Below are positions 1 through 5,544 of a stretch of 20,164 bases of DNA, in pieces (position 1 is the first letter of the stretch; each line of letters opens with the position of its first letter). The notes beneath the pieces are model-generated. The model was given only the letters and a program-made list of their open reading frames with translations. It was not told the origin of the DNA and did no database searches. The stretch is from Desulfobacteraceae bacterium (GTDB taxonomy: Bacteria > Desulfobacterota > Desulfobacteria > Desulfobacterales > Desulfosalsimonadaceae), in contig JAABTZ010000004.1 in the NCBI GenBank assembly GCA_011389605.1, forward strand, positions 1 to 20,164, written 5' to 3'. The position numbers were made by a program, and so were the translations under genes.

Positions 1-287
1 TGGCCGATAGGATTGTAAACAGAATGGATTGCTGCATCAGTGAAGCCCTTTAAATCCTCAGGAAGGAATTGACGACTTAGTAAAAAGCTGTTTATCCCGA
101 TATCTTCCTGTAAATAAATAACAGCAGAAGTCTGAAAAACAAACAAAAGCCATGAAGAATCTATCTGGCGCCGGGATAACCAGCTTTTTGCGGCACCATC
201 TGAAATCAGGCTTTTTACGAGAGCATCAAGTAGGCCGAAGGGGTCGGACCAAACCAACCCTTTGAATTTTATTGCATACAAGTTCAT
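1..287 (-). CDS. Hypothetical protein, N-terminal part, cut by the left window edge
   Basis: The minus strand is open from an ATG at 285-287 to the window edge, 95 codons with no stop, and continues outside. A stop lies four codons upstream of this ATG, so it is the only standard start. No Shine-Dalgarno sequence is visible. The predicted protein starts MNLYAIKFKGLVWSDP. Residues of roughly 20-75 are encoded by a degenerate copy of the dispersed repeat (about 67-230), giving the stretch LLDALVKSLISDGAAKSW. The last visible part, ending FTDAAIHSVYNPIG, lies outside the repeat. I do not recognise the family. An open frame this long in AT-rich DNA is unlikely by chance but possible, so this is either a real gene with a repeat inside it or a fortuitous reading frame. 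Confidence 0.35.
   Translation of the reverse strand, partial: MNLYAIKFKGLVWSDPFGLLDALVKSLISDGAAKSWLSRRQIDSSWLLFVFQTSAVIYLQEDIGINSFLLSRQFLPEDLKGFTDAAIHSVYNPIG
67..230 (+). repeat. Dispersed palindromic repeat, degenerate full-length copy (copy A)
   Basis: The left arm around 69-88 (TTGACGACTTAGTAAAAAGC) and the right arm around 208-229 (ending TTTTTACGAGAGCATCAAG) match the ends of the copies at 5386-5541 and 13156-13311. A second inner right arm lies at 183-200 (CTTTTTGCGGCACCATC). The central part has diverged: the GTACGCTGCATTCTTC core of the other copies is missing. The minus-strand frame at 1-287 reads through the whole element. Confidence 0.6.
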
Positions 288-596
288 GAAAAGGTGATTT
301 TAAGGCTTATTTTGCTCTTTTTGCCGCCAAAATCGGGATTATAAGAAAACTGTATGTACTTCATGCTGTCTGGGCAGAAATTTTGTCTTAAGGCATAGGT
401 AGGTGAGGGGGAGCATATTTTTCCCGGAATATAGTGCCTCTTTGGGCTTGCCACTAAAGATACGTTTTTTAGGGCAAAAAGTGGATTAATGGATTTCCAG
501 AAGGCCTTGCTTTGAATTTATCTCTTTCGACGGCCCCGTACCGGGTCGTGAATTAAGCATAGTCATAAATGATTTGGTAGAAAGTCATCAGGGTAT
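288..596. other. Intergenic stretch without a recognisable gene
   Basis: I see no convincing coding region in these 309 bases on either strand. A short dyad lies near 530-550 (CGAC...GTCG around CCCCGTACCGG). No clear promoter, terminator or complete repeat copy is seen. Confidence 0.5.
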
Positions 597-932
597 TTAT
601 AATTCTGTGCCGCTTGAAAGGATTTCAGCAGCAAGTGGATTGGATTTTTCAAAATCCGCGGATCTGAAAACATGGGGTTCGATGCGCATGTCATATTGCC
701 GCCATATTTTCATTAATTCCACTTGGAGATCAAAAGGGTCTGCAATGTTGTTAAACACCGCGGCAATATCAATATCGCTGTCTTCATGGGCCATGCTTTT
801 TGCGTGTGAGCCGAAGAGGCAGACTTTTTGAAGGCCTGCATATTGTCTCTTTAAATGACGGGTATATGCGATTACAGATTCAGGTGGTTTTTCTTGAGCC
901 TTGAATTGAAATCCTTTATGATTTTTACCCAC
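597..932 (-). CDS. MNT-type nucleotidyltransferase domain protein
   Basis: A 111-residue protein of the minimal nucleotidyltransferase (MNT) group of the polymerase-beta superfamily. The signature is clear: an LFGSHAKSM helix-turn at residues 39-47 followed by EDSDIDIAAVF at 50-60, with D53 and D55 as the expected metal ligands. IEPHVF at 84-89 (E85) fits the third acidic position of the family. In characterised HEPN-MNT pairs the MNT partner is the antitoxin and modifies the HEPN RNase by AMP or oligo-AMP transfer. No HEPN gene is visible here, so the toxin-antitoxin role is only inferred. The start is GTG at 930-932, directly after an in-frame TGA, with no Shine-Dalgarno sequence. Its first 20 codons overlap another open minus-strand frame (872-1000), so translational coupling or gene decay is possible. 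Confidence 0.72.
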   Translation of the reverse strand: MGKNHKGFQFKAQEKPPESVIAYTRHLKRQYAGLQKVCLFGSHAKSMAHEDSDIDIAAVFNNIADPFDLQVELMKIWRQYDMRIEPHVFRSADFEKSNPLAAEILSSGTEL

Positions 933-1000
933 TCAGCGGTAAACTTGGGAGTGCATTTGTTATAAAATTCAAGTTGACAATCATCAATAAAAGCTTGTGC
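872..1000 (-). pseudogene. Possible gene remnant overlapping the MNT gene start
   Basis: A 42-codon minus-strand open stretch ends at a TAA (872-874) inside the MNT gene and is bounded upstream by a TAA at 1001-1003. It has no ATG, GTG or TTG start. The translation looks protein-like (for example KFTAEWVKIIKDFNSRLKK near its C-terminus) and could be the tail of a decayed partner gene that once preceded and overlapped the MNT gene. The family is not recognisable. GTTGACA (973-979) and TGTCAAC (1007-1013) form a dyad across its upstream edge. Confidence 0.25.
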
Positions 1001-1136
1001 TTATTATGTCAACCGATCTTAGGATCTAACCGAAAAATAATAATCGTCTAAACCTGTCAAATGGGTTAAGCTGGTCCGGGACTTATAATTTTGTAAAAAT
1101 CTGTTTTGCTGATATCATTTTTTATGGAAAATACCC

Positions 1137-1868
1137 ATGCCGGGGCCGCCTTCTGGCAGAATAAAACAACATATCCGGGATGTCTGCCTTTGGCAGGCAT
1201 CACTGGATATTGACACCAAAAGTCTTGACAGGCTCTCTGGATTGCTTTCCGATCAGGAAACTGCAAGATCCCGGCGTTTTTTATCCGGAATCCACAGGCG
1301 GCGATATGTTGCGGCCCACGGCATACTGCGCTGCATTCTCGGACAAATCCTTCAGGCTGATCCTGTAAAGCTGGTATTTAAGGAAGATGAGCACAATAAA
1401 CCCTGCCTTGAAACCACTCCTTTTTTTTCTCCTATTTATTTTAACATGTCCCATAGCCGTGATATAATGCTTGCCGGCGTCAGCCGGAAATGGCCTATCG
1501 GAGTGGACGTTGAATATATGAATCCTTCAAGGGATGTTTTAAAGCTGGCTCCGCGTTTTTTTCACCCCGCAGAGATCAGAGACATAAAGGCATTTCGCCC
1601 TGAGCATTCCATAAAGAGATTTTACCAGTACTGGACCTTGAAGGAGGCTTATCTTAAAGCCACCGGAGAGGGGATTTCCAGGCTGGGGGACGTTGAGATA
1701 CGGTTTGATGGGAACAATGGCAGAAAGTGCAAAGTTTTTGACCAAGGGGTTGCCATGGATAAAAAATGGACCATTGTGCCTGTTTCGGTCCGCCCTGGTT
1801 ATGTCGGAGCCATGGCCGCGGGCAGCAAAGGTGCTGTGGTCGGGGTTAAGACCAGTATTTTTGAATAA
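1137..1868 (+). CDS. Sfp-type 4'-phosphopantetheinyl transferase
   Basis: A 243-residue protein of the Sfp/AcpT/EntD superfamily. It transfers the phosphopantetheine arm from CoA to a serine of an acyl or peptidyl carrier protein. Visible motifs are FNMSHSRD (102-109), GVDVEY (122-127) with Mg ligands D124 and E126, and WTLKEAYLKATGEG (166-179) with E170. The length is typical for two-fold pseudosymmetric Sfp-type enzymes rather than the short AcpS type. The ATG at 1137 is preceded by only a weak GGAAAA (1127-1132). An earlier ATG at 1124 is out of frame. No carrier protein, PKS or NRPS gene is nearby, so the target is unknown; general carrier-protein activation is the conservative reading. 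A terminator-like hairpin follows about 130 bases downstream. Confidence 0.88.
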   Translation: MPGPPSGRIKQHIRDVCLWQASLDIDTKSLDRLSGLLSDQETARSRRFLSGIHRRRYVAAHGILRCILGQILQADPVKLVFKEDEHNKPCLETTPFFSPIYFNMSHSRDIMLAGVSRKWPIGVDVEYMNPSRDVLKLAPRFFHPAEIRDIKAFRPEHSIKRFYQYWTLKEAYLKATGEGISRLGDVEIRFDGNNGRKCKVFDQGVAMDKKWTIVPVSVRPGYVGAMAAGSKGAVVGVKTSIFE

Positions 1869-1894
1869 AGTAAATCAGCAACTATATTTTACTT

Positions 1895-1989
1895 AATTAA
1901 GTATGCTGCATTCTTCGAAATCGCGCAAGCCTTGATCTTGGACTTTTTACGGCGCCATCTGAAAACCGACTTTTTACGAGTGCATCAAT
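1895..1989 (+). repeat. Dispersed palindromic repeat, right-half copy (copy B)
   Basis: The element core (AAGTATGCTGCATTCTTCG), the AAATCGCGCAAGCC block, and both right arms (GGACTTTTTACGGCGCCATC and GACTTTTTACGAGTGCATCA) are present. The left arm is absent, so this copy is 5' truncated. It lies just after the phosphopantetheinyl transferase stop codon. Confidence 0.75.
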
Positions 1990-1998
1990 ACTGCGTGT

Positions 1999-2028
1999 AA
2001 AAAAGACTTCCACGGAAATCTTTTTTTT
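1999..2028 (+). terminator. Probable intrinsic terminator
   Basis: An AAAAAAGACTTCC / GGAAATCTTTTTT inverted repeat with one mismatch and a loop of about four bases ends in a run of eight T. The A-run on the other side would let it work in both directions. It is the first terminator-like structure after the phosphopantetheinyl transferase gene. Confidence 0.5.
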
Positions 2029-2059
2029 AGCGCTTTAACGGATTTGCACCTGGTTGCCC

Positions 2060-2153
2060 TGACGGCGGCACGGAAAAGCGGGTTTCCGAGCGGAAATTGA
2101 GGCTCCAAAAGGCTCCTGAAGCGAGGAAACTCGCTTTTACGTGCCGCCGATCA
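2060..2153. repeat. 94-bp imperfect palindrome (long hairpin)
   Basis: The left arm begins at 2060 with TGAC and continues GGCGGCACGGAAAAGCG (2064-2080), then a G and GTTTCC (2082-2087). The right arm is GGAAAC (2125-2130), T, CGCTTTTACGTGCCGCC (2132-2148), then GATCA. About 28 base pairs form with one mismatch, one G-T pair and one bulge around a 37-base loop. The loop holds a direct repeat of AGGCTCC (2099-2105 and 2109-2115). It is unrelated in sequence to the dispersed repeat. Its role is unknown: structured RNA, a separate palindromic element, or the remnant of one. Confidence 0.6.
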
Positions 2154-2257
2154 GCCAAAGAGCTTATGGATTTCCTTTCTCCAAAAATACCGCGGCGGCG
2201 GAATAAATTGTTTTTTACGGGTATGTCTGGTTTTATCAAGGCTAAAATACAAAACAG

Positions 2258-2319
2258 ACAAAATTGTAAAATTCGTGGTAGAAAAGAAACAAAATTGTTA
2301 ACTTTGTGAAAGATTCACA
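2258..2319. promoter_or_regulatory. Candidate activator-binding sites upstream of the glt sigma-54 promoter
   Basis: ACAAAATTGT occurs twice (2258-2267 and 2289-2298), exactly 31 bp apart, about three helical turns. A perfect 15-bp palindrome TGTGAAAGATTCACA follows at 2305-2319. Relative to the predicted start near 2400 they lie at about -142, -111 and -95 to -81, which suits an enhancer-binding protein of a sigma-54 promoter. Which regulator binds is unknown; the sites do not match the usual NtrC site. Confidence 0.35.
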
Positions 2320-2373
2320 GGAAACAAATGAGAGATTTGATTTAATTTTGACGGTTTGAATAACTTTTAAATC

Positions 2374-2389
2374 TGGTATGGATTTTGCT
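2374..2389 (+). promoter_or_regulatory. Sigma-54 (RpoN) promoter of the glutamate synthase genes
   Basis: TGGTATGGATTTTGCT matches the RpoN consensus TGGCACG-N4-TTGCW. GG at 2375-2376 and GC at 2387-2388 are separated by exactly ten bases, the diagnostic -24/-12 spacing. The predicted start is near 2400. Nitrogen assimilation genes are classic RpoN targets, which supports the call. The alternative is a sigma-70 -10 box, TATACT at 2389-2394, but no good -35 box stands 17 bases upstream of it. Confidence 0.6.
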
Positions 2390-2401
2390 ATACTGTTTAG
2401 G

Positions 2402-2432
2402 CCCGGTACTGCTTTCAGTTCCGGGTGTTTTT
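2402..2432 (+). terminator. Terminator-like hairpin at the predicted 5' end of the glt transcript
   Basis: CCCGG-T-ACTG (2402-2411) pairs with CAGT-T-CCGGG (2416-2425) around a CTTT loop, with one T/T mismatch, and is followed by TGTTTTT. It starts at about +3 of the predicted sigma-54 transcript. It could end upstream transcription, stabilise the 5' end, or act in attenuation. The sequence does not decide between these. Confidence 0.45.
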
Positions 2433-2451
2433 GACAGAATAAGAACAATTG

Positions 2452-2490
2452 CGGCGTGTGCCCGGGCAGATTATCAAAGGGCATGCGCCG
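2452..2490 (+). promoter_or_regulatory. Leader RNA hairpin just upstream of the glutaminase-domain ribosome binding site
   Basis: The arms 2452-2463 and 2479-2490 give twelve consecutive pairs, two of them G-U, around a 15-base loop. The structure ends 13 bases before the AGGAG at 2504-2508. Its position suggests a role in translation control or transcript stability. It does not match a riboswitch I know. Confidence 0.35.
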
Positions 2491-2517
2491 GCAAACCCAA
2501 TGCAGGAGTAATGCAGC

Positions 2518-3648
2518 ATGTGCCGTTTGATTGCCATTACCAGTGACACGCCCCAGTCGCCCATGAAGGCGCTTGAGGCCCTGGATGTCATGCGCGAAGG
2601 CCATGACGGATCAGGCGTCGGGCTGTTTTTACGGGATTTGGGCGGGCCCTTAGAAGAGATGAAAGACGAGCCCATTTTGTCCGGGATTTTCACCGAGGCC
2701 GGCATCCGCCGCCTTGATTCCTACATGATCAATATGGGTTTTTTAACCAAGTACAAGATTTCAATCAAGATTCCCAAGGTGCCTCCGGCCGGTGTGCCCA
2801 AACGCGACATGTACCTGATCCGGGCTTATGAGTATCCCGAGGAGTGGGAAGATCTTGTTGAAGCCGAAAAACAGCAGCGCCTGGTCAACATCCGTCTTGC
2901 TTTGCAGGAAATGGGGCGTGAGCAGCAGGACATGATCGTGTTTTCTTTCTGGCCCGATACCATAATGATAAAGGAGATCGGAGATCCCTTAACCGTTGGA
3001 AAATATCTGGAGCTGGGCAATGAAAAGCTAAATGCCAGAATCATAATGGCCCAGGGCCGGCAGAACACCAATTACGCCATCAATCTCTATGCCTGCCATC
3101 CGTTTTTCATCCAGGGCTTTTCCACCATGACAAACGGAGAAAACACTGCATTCGTGCCCATCAGGGAGTATTTAAGCTCCCGGGGCGAGCCGGGTTATAC
3201 CGGATTTTATTCCGACTCCGAGGTATTTGTCCACATTCTTCACTATACCGCAACCCATCTTGGTCTTGGTGTTGAGGCCTACAAGCACGTGATCACGCCC
3301 CTGCAGGACGCTGACCTGGAGTCGCACCCCAACGGCGAATTTTTAACCCACCTGAAGCGCACCTGCAGAAAACTTATCATAGATGGTCCCAACTGTGTGA
3401 TCGGTGTGTTGCCCGACAACACCATGTTCATGACCCAGGACCGAAAAAAGCTGCGCCCGGGAGTGGTGGGCGGCACACACGGCACCTGGGTGTTTTCCTC
3501 CGAGGTCTGCGGCTTAGACTATGTGCTGCCCGGACGTGACAAATACACTGATTTTCAACCCATGCACCTGGATACGGCGGTTGTTCGACCTGACCGCCGG
3601 GAGGTCAAGATATGCAGGCAAATGCAAAGATTACCCCGTCTACACTAA
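2518..3648 (+). CDS. Glutamate synthase, class II glutamine amidotransferase subunit
   Basis: A 376-residue stand-alone glutaminase domain that would release ammonia from glutamine for the synthase domain encoded next. The mature N-terminus would be Cys2 (MCRLIAIT), the N-terminal nucleophile of class II amidotransferases. EGHDGSGVG follows at about residues 27-35. The stretch NYAINLYACHPFFIQGF and then TMTNGENT near residues 182-206 corresponds to the AHPF and HNGE segments of the family. The start is ATG 2518 with AGGAG nine bases upstream. The last 37 bases overlap the next gene, which indicates an operon and a paired complex. This three-gene division matches the archaeal-type glutamate synthase arrangement and not the long single GltB of E. 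coli. Expression probably runs from the sigma-54 promoter upstream. Confidence 0.88.
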   Translation: MCRLIAITSDTPQSPMKALEALDVMREGHDGSGVGLFLRDLGGPLEEMKDEPILSGIFTEAGIRRLDSYMINMGFLTKYKISIKIPKVPPAGVPKRDMYLIRAYEYPEEWEDLVEAEKQQRLVNIRLALQEMGREQQDMIVFSFWPDTIMIKEIGDPLTVGKYLELGNEKLNARIIMAQGRQNTNYAINLYACHPFFIQGFSTMTNGENTAFVPIREYLSSRGEPGYTGFYSDSEVFVHILHYTATHLGLGVEAYKHVITPLQDADLESHPNGEFLTHLKRTCRKLIIDGPNCVIGVLPDNTMFMTQDRKKLRPGVVGGTHGTWVFSSEVCGLDYVLPGRDKYTDFQPMHLDTAVVRPDRREVKICRQMQRLPRLH

Positions 3649-5246
3649 GCGTAAAGGACCATCCCTGGCGGATCGCCTGGAGCAGGGACAAATGCAGCCT
3701 TTGCGGCCAATGCACGGCTGTGTGCCCGGTCAATGCCATTGAACTAGGGGTGTTTCGAAAACGGATCGTGGATGTGGAAATCCATGCCGCAGCCCAGCCC
3801 GGCAATGTCAACAAGGTTTACCACGGCATCCGCCAGCGAACCGATGCGGCCTATCACTGCATCGGATGCGGCATGTGCGCCATGGTCTGCCCCAATGACG
3901 CCATTATGCCATACCACAATGACGAGGCCGACAAGCTGCGGTTTCACTTAAGCCAGGGCGGCCAGGCCGAGCGCAGGGGCGGCAGGCGAAATGCTCCGGC
4001 CGGGATACTGGATCAGATCAAGTTCACCCGCATTTCCATGCTCACGGACCCTGCCCTGGACGCGGGCCGCCATGAATTTGAAATGCGCACCCTTCTGGGC
4101 CGGCTTCTGCCCCCTGAAGAAAACATGAAGCGCGTGCGCGAGCACGGATGGATTCCGCCGGTGCGCGAGATTTACCCGCTTATTATCGGCGGCATGTCAT
4201 TTGGCGCCCTGTCTCCTCCCATGTGGGAGGGGCTGCAGATGGGAGTGGCTTATTTAAATGAGGAAATGGGCATGCCGGTTTGCATCAGCACAGGTGAGGG
4301 CGGATGCCCGCCCCGGCTTTTGCGCTCGCGATTTTTGCGTTACGTGATTTTGCAGATCGCATCCGGTTATTTTGGCTGGGATGAGATTATCCACGCCATT
4401 CCCGAGATGAAGGTGGACCCTTGCGCCATTGAGATTAAGTACGGTCAGGGGGCCAAGCCCGGAGACGGGGGGCTTTTGATGTGGCACAAGGTCAATGATC
4501 TGATTGCCGCCATCCGGGGTGTGCCAAAGGGTGTGAGCCTGCCGAGCCCGCCCACCCACCAGACCAAGTATTCCATTGAGGAGGCCGTGGCCAAGATGAT
4601 CCAGTCCATGTACATGGCCTGGGGATTTAGGGTGCCGGTGTATCCAAAAATTTCGGCCACATCGACTTCTCTTGCCGTGTTAAACAACCTCACTCGCAAT
4701 CCCTACGCCGCAGGTCTGGCCATTGACGGCGAGGACGGAGGCACGGGCGCGGCCTACAACGTATCTCTGGATCACATGGGCCATCCCATTGCCAGCGCGC
4801 TTAGGGATTGTTACCTTAATCTGGTCAGGCTCGGGCAGCAAAACGAGATCCCGCTGTTTGCAGGCGGCGGGATCGGCAAAAACGGCAACCTGGCAGCCAA
4901 TGCCGCGGCCTTGATCATGCTCGGGGCAAGCGGGGTGCAGGTGGGCAAATACGTGATGCAGGCCGCGGCCGGGTGTCTGGGATCCGAGACCCGGCGCTGC
5001 AATATCTGTAACATCGGCCTGTGTCCCAAGGGCATCACCTCCCAGGATCCAAGGCTTTATCGCAGGCTGGATGCCGAGGACGTGGCACAGCGCGTGGTGG
5101 ACATGTATGTCTCCTTTGACACCGAGCTGCGCAAGATCGTGGCCCCCCTTGGCCGGTCCACTTCGCTTCCCATAGGCATGTCCGATGCCCTGGGCATTGC
5201 CGACAAGGCGGCTGCAGACCGGTTGCAGATCCAGTATGTGGTTTAA
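3612..5246 (+). CDS. gltB: Glutamate synthase, ferredoxin plus FMN/[3Fe-4S] synthase domain
   Basis: A 544-residue archaeal-type GltB core. The N-terminus has a two-[4Fe-4S] ferredoxin module with cysteines at 28, 31, 34, 38 and 83, 86, 89, 93 (CSLCGQCTAVCP and CIGCGMCAMVCP). The FMN-binding TIM barrel follows: IIGGMSFGALSPP (191-203), STGEGGCPPR (226-235), KYGQGAKPGDGGLL (276-289), DGEDGGTGA (372-380) and AGGGIGKNGNLA (417-428). CNICNIGLCPKGI (463-475) would bind the [3Fe-4S] cluster. It condenses 2-oxoglutarate with ammonia and reduces the imine to glutamate, using FMN electrons delivered through the clusters. It starts inside the preceding gene with GGGAGG (3599-3604) at ideal spacing. A double repeat element follows directly after the stop codon. 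Confidence 0.93.
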   Translation: MQANAKITPSTLSVKDHPWRIAWSRDKCSLCGQCTAVCPVNAIELGVFRKRIVDVEIHAAAQPGNVNKVYHGIRQRTDAAYHCIGCGMCAMVCPNDAIMPYHNDEADKLRFHLSQGGQAERRGGRRNAPAGILDQIKFTRISMLTDPALDAGRHEFEMRTLLGRLLPPEENMKRVREHGWIPPVREIYPLIIGGMSFGALSPPMWEGLQMGVAYLNEEMGMPVCISTGEGGCPPRLLRSRFLRYVILQIASGYFGWDEIIHAIPEMKVDPCAIEIKYGQGAKPGDGGLLMWHKVNDLIAAIRGVPKGVSLPSPPTHQTKYSIEEAVAKMIQSMYMAWGFRVPVYPKISATSTSLAVLNNLTRNPYAAGLAIDGEDGGTGAAYNVSLDHMGHPIASALRDCYLNLVRLGQQNEIPLFAGGGIGKNGNLAANAAALIMLGASGVQVGKYVMQAAAGCLGSETRRCNICNIGLCPKGITSQDPRLYRRLDAEDVAQRVVDMYVSFDTELRKIVAPLGRSTSLPIGMSDALGIADKAAADRLQIQYVV

Positions 5247-5247
5247 G

Positions 5248-5383
5248 ATTGATGAGCCTGTAAAAAGTCTTTTTTCCAGGCAGTGTTAAGTTTTAAGTGA
5301 TTAAGTGTTAAGTAAAATCAAGAAGTTATTTTTTTATTGTTTGGCGATTATATCAATTTTAGGACTTTTTACGAAGCCGTCAA
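5248..5383. repeat. Dispersed palindromic repeat, degenerate copy (copy C1)
   Basis: It starts just after the gltB stop with TTGATGAGCCTGTAAAAAGTC (arm 5248-5269, the terminal T-rich arm) and ends with the arm 5362-5383, which begins GGACTTTTTACGAAG. The two ends are inverted repeats of each other. The usual core is replaced by AT-rich DNA containing the TTAAGT repeats. It abuts copy C2 head to head. Confidence 0.5.
5286..5313 (+). repeat. Four-unit TTAAGT short tandem array
   Basis: TTAAGT occurs at 5286, 5293, 5301 and 5308, with steps of 7, 8 and 7 bases. It lies inside the degenerate element C1. No function is evident; it could be replication slippage or a cluster of protein-binding sites. 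Confidence 0.6.
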
Positions 5384-5385
5384 GA

Positions 5386-5541
5386 TTGACGACTTCGTAA
5401 AAAGTCCAATATCTGCGTTACGCGCAATTTCTGAAAAATTTCACGTACGGCCAAGTACGCTGCATTCTTCGAAATTGCGCAAGCCTTGATCTTGAACTTT
5501 TTACGGCGCCATCAAAAATCAGACCTTTTACGAGAGCATTA
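5386..5541 (+). repeat. Dispersed palindromic repeat, full-length copy (copy C2)
   Basis: A complete 156-bp copy: left arm TTGACGACTTCGTAAAAAGT, GCGTTACGCGC block, CACGTAC...AAGTACGCTGCATTC core, AAATTGCGCAAGCC block, and two right arms ending in TTTTACGAGAGCATTA. Its left arm pairs with the end of C1 (5362-5383) to make a 22-bp stem with one mismatch and a two-base loop. The right end lies three bases before the ATG of the next gene, so the ribosome loading region of that gene is repeat sequence. Confidence 0.85.
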
Positions 5542-5544
5542 AAA

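Noticed and set aside
2027..2309. Two 70-codon frames on opposite strands (2027-2239 minus and 2097-2309 plus)
   Set aside because: Both run through the 94-bp palindrome, are basic and low in recognisable pattern, and have no ribosome site. The palindrome itself explains the mirrored open frames.
2305..2319. CRP-type site TGTGA-N5-TCACA
   Set aside because: The spacer is five bases, not the six of CRP sites. It is kept only as an unassigned palindrome.
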